A stretch of DNA of 62,789 nt from Opitutia bacterium Tous-C8FEB (GTDB taxonomy: Bacteria > Verrucomicrobiota > Verrucomicrobiia > Opitutales > Opitutaceae). The stretch's first letter is position 1. The number at the start of each line of letters is the position of its first letter. The DNA is taken from positions 1-62,789 of the forward strand of contig NEUZ01000003.1 in the NCBI GenBank assembly GCA_002304435.1, in the 5' to 3' direction. A model generated the notes under the pieces. That model did no database searches and was not told the DNA's origin. It saw only the letters and a list, made by a program, of their open reading frames with translations. Position numbers and translations under genes: made by a program. This document shows, piece after piece, positions 10,453 to 19,095 of this stretch.

Positions 10453-12290
10453 GCAGTGGGAGGCGTTTCCTCGGACGGAGGAGCTGACTCCGCCGGCGCG
10501 GCTTCCGTCACCTCCGGGGCGCCGCCCTCGACCAGTGCGGGCGCAGCCTCGCCCTCCTCGGGCACCGCCGCGACGGGCGCGACCTCTGGGAAGTTCTCGG
10601 GATCGTGATCCTCCGCCTCGATCTCCTTCTTACGCGCCTCGACCATCGGCGGCGGGGCGAAGAGCCGGCCGTCGATGAACTCGGTCACATAGCCCTCGCG
10701 CACCAGCCACAGTAAATCGCCCTGCAGGCGAGCCACGCGGGCGCGGTCCTCCGCGGACGGAACGGCGGGCGCCGCCTCGACACCCTCGACGGGGATGGGC
10801 GCGGCGACGGGCGCGAGGCCAAGGAACTTTCCGGGCAGCTCCCCAGCCCGCACCATCGGGTTGGCCTCGATGAAGGCGATCAGGGCGCCGATGCTGTCGG
10901 CGAAGGTCTGGCCCGGAACCCGGAACCGGCGCTTCACCGCGCAGACATAGGAAATGCCTTTCGAGCCCTTCTTGAAGATCGTGAAGTGCTCGCGGCGGAG
11001 GCGGCCCCGCAGCGCGTTCGCGGTGTCGAGGGGGAAACGGCGCTGCCGTTCGAGGGCCCCTTCAACGGCACGACGAATCTCCCCGGGAGGCAGGGTCTCG
11101 ATGAGTTGACCCTTGAAGCGCACCGACTCCGAGGTCCGCACCACCTTGTCCCGGGCCTGCGTCAGCAGGTGCAAACGGGCATCTTCGAGTGTATCGAAGG
11201 CGGGCCCAGCAGGCACTTCGGCCGCGAGCACCGGAGCCTCCGGCGCGGGGGACTCCGCGGACGCCGGCGCGGTCTCGGGCGCCGCCTCAGGGGCCGGGGT
11301 GGCAGGAGCGGGAGCCGGAGCGGCGACCTTCCACGTGTAACGTACCGTGCGCCGCATCTGGTCGAGCCACTGCTTGACGATCTCCGGATCGCGGACCGTC
11401 TCAATGCGGCTCTTGAAGGCCTCGAAGGGCATCCGGGAGCCGACCTTGGCCGCGTAGTGCTGCTGCAAGATCTGGCCGTAGCGGTGGTAATTCGGGGGCC
11501 CAAGGAGCTCACCCGTCAGCCCGCAGCGATTGATGACCAAGAAATTTCCTTTGGGGGGATCCACCTCGACCTCCGCCTTGGTGAAGAAGGAGTCCAGATG
11601 CCGGGCCAGCACGTGGGCAACAGCCGCCTCGTCGGACTCGAACGGTAACCCATCTGGGACCGAGACGTGCACCACGGGACGGGGGGCCGCGGCCGCCTCC
11701 GCTCCAGCGGCGGGGCGATCGGCCCCCGTCCGGGGGGCGAGCACCACGATGAAACGGTCGTTTTTGGCGACCACCGTGCGGGCAATCTCGAACAGTTCCA
11801 CCGTGCGACAGGACTTCCGAATCGTCTGCGCCAAGGTCGCGAAACTGGAGTCCTCAGGATAGAAGGTCGCCGTGAAGTAGGGGCTCTCGTAGGGCCCGCG
11901 CTCCGGCATCGGACGTCCGCCAAAGCCGCCTCCGAAGCCACCAGCGCCACGGGGACCACGGTCCGCGAACTCACGCCGCGGCCCACGGGAATCCCTGAAA
12001 CCCGGTCCGGGCGAACGCCGGTCCTCGGGGCCGCCGCCGCTCGCCGGCCGGCCGCCCTCGCGCGGGCCATTATCAGCCGAGGGACCCGGACGGCGGAACC
12101 CACGCCGGTCACGCCGATCAGGGGCACCCGCATCACGACGATCGTCGGCACCCCCACGACCACCGCCCCGCTCCGCGGAGCTAGGCTTCTCCTGCGACCA
12201 CTGGGTGCCGAAGCTGAAGCCCTGCAATTGGCTCAGGTCCAGCTTATTGAAATCGGCGGGCGGTTGGTCCTTTGAATCGGGTGCGTCCAT
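10443..12290 (-). CDS. RG-rich low-complexity protein of unknown function
   Basis: 615 residues. I do not recognise a catalytic family. Residues about 40-135 are a disordered tract rich in Arg, Gly, Asp and Pro with several RGG/RRG-like repeats, such as GGGRGGADDRR and RGPRGAGGFGGGFGG. Two more ordered regions follow, one with ATFYPEDSSFATLAQTIRKSCRTVELFEIAR and one with LRREHFTIFKKGSKGISYVCAVKRRF. They are separated by an Ala/Pro/Glu linker, and the tail is acidic and Pro-rich. There is no signal peptide or membrane segment, so it is probably cytoplasmic. The RGG tract suggests RNA binding (inference). The start at 12290 was preferred over 12320 because composition changes there. Confidence 0.75.
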   Translation of the reverse strand: MDAPDSKDQPPADFNKLDLSQLQGFSFGTQWSQEKPSSAERGGGRGGADDRRDAGAPDRRDRRGFRRPGPSADNGPREGGRPASGGGPEDRRSPGPGFRDSRGPRREFADRGPRGAGGFGGGFGGRPMPERGPYESPYFTATFYPEDSSFATLAQTIRKSCRTVELFEIARTVVAKNDRFIVVLAPRTGADRPAAGAEAAAAPRPVVHVSVPDGLPFESDEAAVAHVLARHLDSFFTKAEVEVDPPKGNFLVINRCGLTGELLGPPNYHRYGQILQQHYAAKVGSRMPFEAFKSRIETVRDPEIVKQWLDQMRRTVRYTWKVAAPAPAPATPAPEAAPETAPASAESPAPEAPVLAAEVPAGPAFDTLEDARLHLLTQARDKVVRTSESVRFKGQLIETLPPGEIRRAVEGALERQRRFPLDTANALRGRLRREHFTIFKKGSKGISYVCAVKRRFRVPGQTFADSIGALIAFIEANPMVRAGELPGKFLGLAPVAAPIPVEGVEAAPAVPSAEDRARVARLQGDLLWLVREGYVTEFIDGRLFAPPPMVEARKKEIEAEDHDPENFPEVAPVAAVPEEGEAAPALVEGGAPEVTEAAPAESAPPSEETPPTAQA

Positions 12291-12443
12291 AACGGGAAAA
12301 GCGGGCGGGCGCCCGCGCATTGGCAGTGAAGCGGCGCTGACTGCGCAGCGCGCTCAGCCTCCACGCAGGGAGCCAGCCGTGGCAAGACGTTTCCGGACCG
12401 CGCGGCTGGAGCCGCAACTGACTCGGAGGCGCCGGTCGCCGGT

Positions 12444-14318
12444 TCAACGCAGGAGGTAGACCTCGGCCAAGGCCTCGCCGACGGATCCGTCTAGGCCGGA
12501 AACCTGAAGGGTGTAGGGCCCCGGTTCCAAGAGCAGCAGCAGGGCCGCGTCCGCACTGCGCTCCGGCCACGAGAAAGCCCCCGCGGACTCTGCCGCCACC
12601 CGCAGGTCATAGGCGACACCGCCATCCGACCAGCCCCGATTAAGGCGCAGCAGACGGTCACCCCGATAGATGGCGATCTGCGGACGTTCAAGGGGCTGGG
12701 CTACACCGAAGGCGGCGAGAGCGGGCCCAGCCGCCCGTACCAGCACCCGCGCCGGGGCGTCGCCGCCCAGCACAAAGCCTGGAATCAGCACCCGATCATC
12801 CTGCCCGACCGGGCCCCGGAGGGAAAGGTTGACCAGACGGTTGCCCGGATCGCCGCCCAGGGCGTCGTAAGCCTCGAAAAGCGCCACCCCACCCCGGCCT
12901 CCGACGTCCCGCAGGTGCGCGGTATACAGTCCGGCCCCCAGTCCGAGCACGAGCGCTGCATCCTGGCTATCGGCCGGAAAAGGGAACGCTCCAACCGCGT
13001 CCGCCGTGTCGACCACGGAGGGCCCCGGTCCGGCCTGCCCCCAGTCATCGTTTGTGCGCAGTGGCGTCGCCCCCGAGTAAACCGTGAGGAACGGATCGGG
13101 GAGGAAGCTCGCGACCCCGAACGGCGCGAGCGCGGGTCCGGCCCCGCGGACGAGGTAGGCGCGCGGCGCCCGACCTTCGACCACGAAGCCCGCGATCAGC
13201 ACGTTGCCGTCGGGAACCTCGGCGCGGCTCGCAAGGTTGAGTAATCGTGCCCCTCCGTCCCGCACGTGGGCAGCCCGCCCGGTCCGGCCTGAATCCCGCC
13301 GGAAGGCGGGCCACGCCGAGAACGTCGAAAGGGGTGAGCCGTTGCCCCGCAGCTTGTACAGCCGGCCGTCCAGCGAGCCGAAATACAGCGCGCCGTCCGG
13401 CGCGACCAGAACCGAGGACTCGATGTAGTCCCCCGGTGCCGCCCGGGTGTCGAAACGCCAGAGCAGGCCGCCGTCGGCTGGTTTCAGCGCGCGGACCACG
13501 CCGTCGTCGGCCGCTAAAATGATGGCGCCATCCCCGCGCACCGCGGCAGTGGAGGCACTGCTCGAATTCAGGTCTACCCGCCACCGCAGGCGCCCGTCCT
13601 CCGGGGCGAGGGAATAGAAGCGGGTGTCATCGGAGGCGAAGTAGACCGAACCGTCGGCCCCCAGCACGGGCGAGGAGAAGATCGCGCCGTTGGTGAAGTA
13701 GTCCCAGCGCTTCGCGCCATCCGGCGCCACGGCGTACATCCGCTGGTCCGTCGAGCCGATGTAGACGGTCCCGTCGGCCCCGATCGCGGGGGAGCCGTCG
13801 ATGCGCCCGCCCGTGCGGAAGCGCCACCGCTCGCGACCCTCCCGGGTGACCGCGTAAAGGGACCCGTCCCGGCACCCGACGTATACCGTGCCATCCACCG
13901 CCACCGCCGGAGAGGACTCGATCCAGTCGCCCACCGGAAAGGTCCAGCGCTCGCGCCCGTCGGGACCGACGGCGTGGAGGCGAAAGCTGCCGGAGCCGAA
14001 GTAGAGGGTGCCGTCGGCGCCGATCGCGGGCGAACTCGAAATGAAGCTGCCCGCGTTGTAGGACCAGCGGATCGCGCCGTTGGCCGGTTGCAGCGCGTAG
14101 AGTCGGCCGTCGTGGGAACCCACGTAGATCGTCCCGTCCGGTCCCACCGCCGGGGTGGAATCGACCCAGTCCGCACGCGTCACGGACCACAACACCCGGC
14201 CCGCCGGGGTGACGGCGACGATCCTTCCGGCCGTGGCCGTGGAGACCCCGAGGTAGATGGCGCCGCCGTCGGCGCTCAGGGCTGGTGACGAGGAGGTGTA
14301 GCCCTGCAGTGAGACCAT
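12444..14318 (-). CDS. Exported beta-propeller (PQQ-like repeat) protein with two C-terminal surface modules
   Basis: At least 624 residues. The first about 340 are seven or eight repeats of the form SSPAIGADGTLYFGS...DGRLYAL, typical of PQQ-like/WD-type propellers. Two copies of a C-terminal module follow, each with LIAGFVV/LIPGFVL, LVRGAGPALAPFGV/LVRAAGPALAAFGV, and an end like DAALLLLLEPGPYTLQVSG. One copy of the same module ends the phytase-like protein at 45688-47529. The first ATG is at 14318, but a signal-peptide-like sequence (LLAAGVAALVLLLAQPVRAQ) is encoded in frame just upstream without ATG, GTG or TTG, so the true start is probably unusual and further 5'. It follows the kinase gene in the same direction. 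Confidence 0.8.
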   Translation of the reverse strand: MVSLQGYTSSSPALSADGGAIYLGVSTATAGRIVAVTPAGRVLWSVTRADWVDSTPAVGPDGTIYVGSHDGRLYALQPANGAIRWSYNAGSFISSSPAIGADGTLYFGSGSFRLHAVGPDGRERWTFPVGDWIESSPAVAVDGTVYVGCRDGSLYAVTREGRERWRFRTGGRIDGSPAIGADGTVYIGSTDQRMYAVAPDGAKRWDYFTNGAIFSSPVLGADGSVYFASDDTRFYSLAPEDGRLRWRVDLNSSSASTAAVRGDGAIILAADDGVVRALKPADGGLLWRFDTRAAPGDYIESSVLVAPDGALYFGSLDGRLYKLRGNGSPLSTFSAWPAFRRDSGRTGRAAHVRDGGARLLNLASRAEVPDGNVLIAGFVVEGRAPRAYLVRGAGPALAPFGVASFLPDPFLTVYSGATPLRTNDDWGQAGPGPSVVDTADAVGAFPFPADSQDAALVLGLGAGLYTAHLRDVGGRGGVALFEAYDALGGDPGNRLVNLSLRGPVGQDDRVLIPGFVLGGDAPARVLVRAAGPALAAFGVAQPLERPQIAIYRGDRLLRLNRGWSDGGVAYDLRVAAESAGAFSWPERSADAALLLLLEPGPYTLQVSGLDGSVGEALAEVYLLR

Positions 14319-14474
14319 CCACTCGAGGGTACCCTCCTGCGCGCGAACGGGCTGGGCCAGCAGCAGGACCAGCGCAGCAACGCCGGCGGCCAGCAGTCGC
14401 GCCGCCGCAGGGAGCCGGTTTAATGCCTCCCGGGAGATGTGGTCTGAAAGCGCCGGATGCAGGGCCCGCTCGAA

Positions 14475-15863
14475 TCACGCCTCCCCCGCCAAGACAAGGC
14501 GGAAGCACGTCCCCGCGTCATCGCTGCGCTCCAATTCGAGGCTGCCCCCGGCCTGGAGCGCCAGTTGGTGGCTTAAGGCGAGACCGAGCCCGCTGCCCCC
14601 CGGCTTGCCGCTCGCGCAAGGCTGGAAGAGCCGGACGCGCACGGGCTCCGGGAGCCCCGCTCCCCCGTCACAGACCCGAAATGCCACCGCCCCCCGCGCC
14701 CCCACGTAGGTCTCCAGGCGCACCCACCCGCCCACGGGCTGCGCCTCGATCGCGTTCTGGAGCAAGTTCCGCAGCACCAGCACGGCCAGATTCGCGCGAC
14801 GGCCCGCCAGCTCGACCCCGCCCGCACCGCTCGCCTCCAGCGATACGCCGCGCGCGCTAGCCTCCGCGCGAACCTTCGCCAGCGCGAGCGCCGGAACCTC
14901 CTCGACCGGCAGGAAAAACGCCCCGGCGGACTGCTCGTCCCGCAGCACCGCTACGACGTCGTTCACCATCGTACGCAGACGACGAGTCAGAGCCGATGCC
15001 TCCGCCAATTCCCGCCCGTCCTCGTCGCGCCCCGCCTCCGCTTGGCCCGCGACGAACAACTCGAGGCCGGCCAGCGGGTTCTTCAACTCGTGGATCAGAT
15101 GGGCCGTCACGCTGCCGAGCGCCGAGGTCTTTGCCGCGAGAATCAGCTCGCGGTTCGCCCGCTCGAGATCCGCCGAGCGGGCGCGCAGCTGGGCATTCAT
15201 CACCGTCAGGCGCCGAAAGGCCCACGCGAGCCCCAACCCGATAACGAGCGAACCCGCGCCCCAGCCGGCAAGCGCCTGCACCCAGAGTCGGCGGTCGTGC
15301 CCCTCGAGCTCCCGGCGGGCCGCGCCGCTCTCCAGCCAGAACTGGGCCGCGCCCGCGACCGCCGGGGCGCCGGTGCGGCGCAAGGGCACCCACGCCTCCA
15401 GCACTTGGCCAGAGTCCTCCGGCGGAACCAGCAGTACGTCACCGGACGGGACCGGGCTGAGCCGGGCAAACGACTCCCCGGCGACCACCCGGCGCCAATC
15501 CTCGGGCGAGGGAGGCGGGAGTTCCCCGACAATGCCGTCGGCTGCGTTCAAGTTACCTCGTCCGTCAAAAACCCGCACGGCGACCACGCCCCGATACCTG
15601 GCTGCCTGTAACACCGTAACCAGAAGGGCTCCGGGCACCTCCGCCAGTGGCAGGGCGCCATACTCGGCCGCTCGGGTGTCCAGTTGCAGGGCCGCCACCG
15701 CCGCCAAGGCATCGGCCTCCCGCCGCAGGATCTGCTCGCGCAGGCCGACCCGCATCTGGCCGGCCACCAGCGCCACCACCGCCCCGAAGATCAGGATCGT
15801 CAGCAGGGCCCCGCCCAGCATCGGGGCGGGCCAGCGGCGCAACGGAACAGCGGGGGCGGGCAT
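14475..15863 (-). CDS. Membrane sensor histidine kinase (NtrB-like)
   Basis: 462 residues. One transmembrane helix lies near residues 16-36 and a second near 200-220, framing a periplasmic sensor region of about 160 residues with no family I can name. The cytoplasmic part has the H-box HLIHELKNPLAGLE, N-box LLQNAIEA, G1 CDGGAGLPEP and G2 GGSGLGLALS. There is no receiver or PAS domain. The same-strand sigma-54 response regulator at 17619-19046, two genes upstream, is the obvious partner. It starts 10 bp after the stop of the putative barrel gene. Confidence 0.9.
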   Translation of the reverse strand: MPAPAVPLRRWPAPMLGGALLTILIFGAVVALVAGQMRVGLREQILRREADALAAVAALQLDTRAAEYGALPLAEVPGALLVTVLQAARYRGVVAVRVFDGRGNLNAADGIVGELPPPSPEDWRRVVAGESFARLSPVPSGDVLLVPPEDSGQVLEAWVPLRRTGAPAVAGAAQFWLESGAARRELEGHDRRLWVQALAGWGAGSLVIGLGLAWAFRRLTVMNAQLRARSADLERANRELILAAKTSALGSVTAHLIHELKNPLAGLELFVAGQAEAGRDEDGRELAEASALTRRLRTMVNDVVAVLRDEQSAGAFFLPVEEVPALALAKVRAEASARGVSLEASGAGGVELAGRRANLAVLVLRNLLQNAIEAQPVGGWVRLETYVGARGAVAFRVCDGGAGLPEPVRVRLFQPCASGKPGGSGLGLALSHQLALQAGGSLELERSDDAGTCFRLVLAGEA

Positions 15864-15873
15864 CGGGGAGGAC

Positions 15874-17001
15874 TTACCTCTCCCAGCCGCGGCGCAGGGC
15901 TAGCAAGCCTTCGTTGACCCGGTAGGCCCCCAGCGGGTCGTTGGAACGTACCCGTTCCTGCGAAACGACGGCGATCAGCGCCCAGTCCCCCGTCAGGTGG
16001 CGCTCGGCCCGGAGAGAGCCTGAGAGTTCCGTTCGCCACCGCGCAGGCGGATCAATGCCTAGGCCCACCGTCTGCACGCCAAAGTGCAACTCCCGCAGCC
16101 CCGCCTCAGCCCGGATCTTCCACCGGTCATCGGACCATTCCAGCTGCTGCTCCCCTCGCCACTCGCGGTGACCAAAATAACCCGAGCCGTTATCGCCCAG
16201 CCGCCGGCCGCCCATCCGGCCGGTGGTCCGCCAGCGTTCCCCCGGACCCCAGCGGAAGGAAACGCTCAACTCTCCTTCCGTCTCGGCGAACCGGAGCCGC
16301 GTCCCGAGGAGGGGCCGACCCGCCGCGGAATACTGGATCCGGCGCGCGTAGGCCCGCTCGCGTTGCCAGAGCGAAACCTTGGCCTCCCACGAGGGCGCTG
16401 GGCGCCAGCCGATGCGGAACAGTCCCCGGATGACCTCCGCATCGTTGACTCCATCTTCGTGGCGCACCCGGTCGCCGGCCACCTGCGTCTCGAGGTGCCA
16501 TCGATCCGCAAAGTCCCAGCGAACTTGCGGTCCAGCTAGGAGCCCCGTCAGCCGCGTCTCGGCGATGAGCCGCTCAACCTCGGTGTCCGAGACGTCCAAG
16601 ACCCGGTCGTCGTAGTACGCGCTCACCGGCAGGGACCATTTCCAACCGCGCGCGGGGCGCCACGCCGGCTCGCCCTGCAGCCAGGCCGAGGCTTCGTAGT
16701 GCACGGTGCGGCCAGACCAGAAACGGCGGCCCTCGGTCTGGAGGAAAAAGGCGGATTCTAGGCCCCGACCAGGCATCCGGAGGAGCAAAACTTCGGCCGC
16801 GGCGTGCAGAAAACCGCTGCGTTCCTCGGCCGTGGAACTGAGCAGCAGATTGTCGCGGTATCCGACCCCCGTCTCGAGCGAGGCGGACCAGCTCCACCCC
16901 AGCAAAGGTGGCAGTTCGGGCGGGCGCGATGCCGCCCGACCGACCGCGAGCGCGCAAACGAAGGCGGCCAGCCAAAAGGGGACAGGAGTCGCGGACGACA
17001 T
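15874..17001 (-). CDS. Putative outer-membrane beta-barrel protein
   Basis: 375 residues with an N-terminal signal sequence (FWLAAFVCALAVGRAAS). The rest alternates aromatic/hydrophobic and charged residues in strand-sized units rich in Trp and Arg (GWKWSLPVSAYYDD, ELSVSFRWGPGERWRTTGRMGGRRL), as in outer-membrane barrels. I do not recognise a named family, and it lacks the usual C-terminal Phe. The start at 17001 was chosen because residues upstream of it are not signal-like. It lies between the small coiled-coil gene and the kinase on the same strand and may be part of the envelope system they regulate. Confidence 0.65.
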   Translation of the reverse strand: MSSATPVPFWLAAFVCALAVGRAASRPPELPPLLGWSWSASLETGVGYRDNLLLSSTAEERSGFLHAAAEVLLLRMPGRGLESAFFLQTEGRRFWSGRTVHYEASAWLQGEPAWRPARGWKWSLPVSAYYDDRVLDVSDTEVERLIAETRLTGLLAGPQVRWDFADRWHLETQVAGDRVRHEDGVNDAEVIRGLFRIGWRPAPSWEAKVSLWQRERAYARRIQYSAAGRPLLGTRLRFAETEGELSVSFRWGPGERWRTTGRMGGRRLGDNGSGYFGHREWRGEQQLEWSDDRWKIRAEAGLRELHFGVQTVGLGIDPPARWRTELSGSLRAERHLTGDWALIAVVSQERVRSNDPLGAYRVNEGLLALRRGWER

Positions 17002-17084
17002 CGAAAATGGACGCTGGGACGAGAGGGTGAAGGCGGCGGGTTCCGCTTCAAGCTTAGGACTGACGCGGCGCCTCCCGGATAACA

Positions 17085-17116
17085 AAAGGGCGGCTGCCCG
17101 GAGGCAACCGCCCTTT
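17085..17116 (-). terminator. Rho-independent terminator, minus strand
   Basis: AAAGGGCGG pairs with CCGCCCTTT, and an inner TGCC/GGCA extends the stem around a 4-nt loop. Read on the minus strand the stem is followed by TTTTGTT. It sits downstream of the coiled-coil gene at 17148-17510 and before the barrel gene, so it may separate or attenuate the two transcripts. Confidence 0.7.
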
Positions 17117-17147
17117 GACTGATATTACGCTAGTATTACGCCAAAAT

Positions 17148-17510
17148 TTACCGCTTGCCGGTCACAGCCTGCCGCTGCCGGCGCTGTTCCTCGCGGATTT
17201 GCTTATGGAGGGCGCTTTGAGCGGCCTCGAACTCGCGCTTCTGCTCCTGCATCCGCTCGAGGATCGCCTTGCGCTGCTCTTCCCCCGCTTCGCGCAACTC
17301 GCGGGCCAAAGATTCGTGCGCGGAAATCATCCGGTCGCGCTGGGACCTCACCTGCTCCAGCAGGAGCTGCATCTCGGGGACCCCGGAGCCGCCCTTGGCC
17401 GCCGCAGCCTCCGCGCCCCGCATCGACTGATCCATCCCCAACAGGGCACACAGCGCCAAGGCGCCGCAGCGGAGGGAGAGGAGACGGAAAGCGATCACGG
17501 CTCGCCCCAT
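17148..17510 (-). CDS. Small coiled-coil protein, probably exported
   Basis: Up to 120 residues. The N-terminus is hydrophobic and signal-like (FRLLSLRCGALALCALLG). From about residue 45 it is one long charged helix rich in Glu, Gln and Arg with heptad character (LLLEQVRSQRDRM, QRKAILERMQEQKREFEAAQ). No family is recognised. An exact sigma-54 promoter match at 17511-17527 abuts the ATG, and transcription from it would begin near 17500, inside this reading. The true start could therefore be the GTG at 17498 or a later codon. A hairpin terminator follows the gene. Confidence 0.65.
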   Translation of the reverse strand: MGRAVIAFRLLSLRCGALALCALLGMDQSMRGAEAAAAKGGSGVPEMQLLLEQVRSQRDRMISAHESLARELREAGEEQRKAILERMQEQKREFEAAQSALHKQIREEQRRQRQAVTGKR

Positions 17511-17527
17511 TGCAACTCTCGTGCCAA
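17511..17527 (-). promoter_or_regulatory. Sigma-54 (-24/-12) promoter, exact consensus
   Basis: The minus strand reads TTGGCACGAGAGTTGCA. This matches the sigma-54 consensus TGGCACG-N4-TTGCW at every defined base, with correct GG-to-GC spacing. It lies in the 108-bp gap immediately downstream of a gene for a sigma-54-dependent response regulator and just before the coiled-coil gene, which it should drive. The predicted start of transcription is about 17500. Confidence 0.75.
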
Positions 17528-17618
17528 CCCGGACTGAATGTATTACTACCGGTCTGACAGTGTCTTGAACAACCCTTGTGGAAACCTACCGCGTACTGGA
17601 TTGGTCATCAGGGCCCAT

Positions 17619-19046
17619 TCAGCCCCCCTCCAGCGGGGAATTTTCCCCAGCCCCCCGTTCTTCTGCAGCAGTCTTTAGCCGATAACGTACCACGTCCCGG
17701 GAAACGCCGAGTAAGCGGGCGGCTCCGGAAACATTGCCGCCCGCCTGTCGCAGCGCCCGCTGGACGATCTCGTCGATTGCCCGTTCAAGGGAGAATCCGG
17801 TTTCCGGAAAGACAAAATCCTGGGTGAAGCAACGCGCCTCGAGGACACCCGGGCCGTCTCCCTGCCCCGGCCCGGCACCGAGGTGCGGGAAACTCAGCCC
17901 CGCATCACCCCCGAACACCACCGCCCGCTCGATCTCGTGTGCGAGCTCCCGCACGTTGCCCGGCCAATGATGAGCCATCAGCCGCCGGCGCCCTTCCGCG
18001 GGGATCCCGCCCGGCTTGACGCCATATCGACGGGCCACGCGGCGCAGCAATTCCTCTGCGAGAATGACGATGTCCTCGCCGCGTTCGCGCAGCGGGGGCA
18101 GGCGTACCCGGAAGAGATCAAGTCGCTGGCGCAGGTCCTCACGGAAACGGCCGCTCGCGACGAGGGCGCCCAGATCGGCGTTGGTGGCGGCGATGATGCG
18201 CGCGTCCACCGGCACGGGGCGGGAGGCTCCCACCCGGCGGAGGGCCCGATCCTCAAGGGCGGTGAGCAGCTTAGCCTGCAGCGGGAGCGCGAGGCTGGGC
18301 AACTCGTCGAGGAAGAGGCTGCCGCCGTCCGCGGCCTCCATCAGGCCAATGCGTGCCGCCTTGGCGTCCGTGAAGGCACCTCGCTCGTGACCGAACAACT
18401 CCGCCTCCGCGAGTGCCTCCGGCAGCGCGGAACAGTTGAGCTCGACCAACGGAGCCTCGGCGCGGGGGCCGTGCCGGTGAATCCAGCGCGCAACCGCCGT
18501 CTTGCCCGTGCCGGTCTCACCCTCGATCAGCACCGGAGGCAGGTGTTCCCCGAGGCGGCGGTCCGCCGCCGTGATCCTCAGGAGCTGCTCGTGCAGGCCG
18601 GCGAGGCTCGCGCCGAAGACCAGCTCGGTCTCTTGCCCGCGCCGGAACTCCTCTACTCGGCGGCTCTGCCGGCTCCGGCGCGCCGCGGCGAAACGCAATG
18701 GGACCTCGGCCGGGTCGAAAGGCTTGACCAGATAATCGGCCGCCCCCGCTTGAAGCGCCTCCACGGCGCCGGCCACCCCGCCCTCCGCCGTCATCACGAC
18801 CACGGACGTCGTTGGCGGGAAGGCCTTCTCCCGCAGCAGGTCGATGCCCCGGCCGTCCGGCAGATTCACGTCGATCAGGGCAGCCTCGAACGCAAGGGTG
18901 CTCAGCGCTTGCCGGGCGGCCGCCACCGAGGTCACGGCCGTCACCTCCGCCTGCTCGCGCTCGAAGAAGGCGGTCAGGCGCCGCCGCAGCAGGGCGTCAT
19001 CCTCGAGCAGGAGCAGGTTGAGGCCGGCGAGGGGTGACTTGGACAT
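17619..19046 (-). CDS. Sigma-54-dependent response regulator (NtrC family)
   Basis: 475 residues in three domains. The receiver (about 8-125) contains LLLEDDALL, the phospho-acceptor Asp in LIDVNLPDG, and Lys in YLVKPFDP. The AAA+ domain (about 145-370) has Walker A GETGTGKTA, FGHERGAFTDAK, Walker B GGSLFLDELPS, and the arginine finger region FREDLRQRL. The C-terminal Fis-type helix-turn-helix is VSGAARLLGVSRDVVRYRLK. The sigma-54 contact loop reads GAFTDA rather than GAFTGA. The start at 19046 begins the receiver fold; the longer reading to 19247 adds an unrelated Arg/Ser-rich stretch. Its likely partner kinase is at 14475-15863, and its likely target is the -24/-12 promoter right after it. 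Confidence 0.94.
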   Translation of the reverse strand: MSKSPLAGLNLLLLEDDALLRRRLTAFFEREQAEVTAVTSVAAARQALSTLAFEAALIDVNLPDGRGIDLLREKAFPPTTSVVVMTAEGGVAGAVEALQAGAADYLVKPFDPAEVPLRFAAARRSRQSRRVEEFRRGQETELVFGASLAGLHEQLLRITAADRRLGEHLPPVLIEGETGTGKTAVARWIHRHGPRAEAPLVELNCSALPEALAEAELFGHERGAFTDAKAARIGLMEAADGGSLFLDELPSLALPLQAKLLTALEDRALRRVGASRPVPVDARIIAATNADLGALVASGRFREDLRQRLDLFRVRLPPLRERGEDIVILAEELLRRVARRYGVKPGGIPAEGRRRLMAHHWPGNVRELAHEIERAVVFGGDAGLSFPHLGAGPGQGDGPGVLEARCFTQDFVFPETGFSLERAIDEIVQRALRQAGGNVSGAARLLGVSRDVVRYRLKTAAEERGAGENSPLEGG

Positions 19047-19095
19047 AACCGCAGCTTGCGTAGGGCGGAGCGCGGCACCAACCCCAAAGCGCGCC

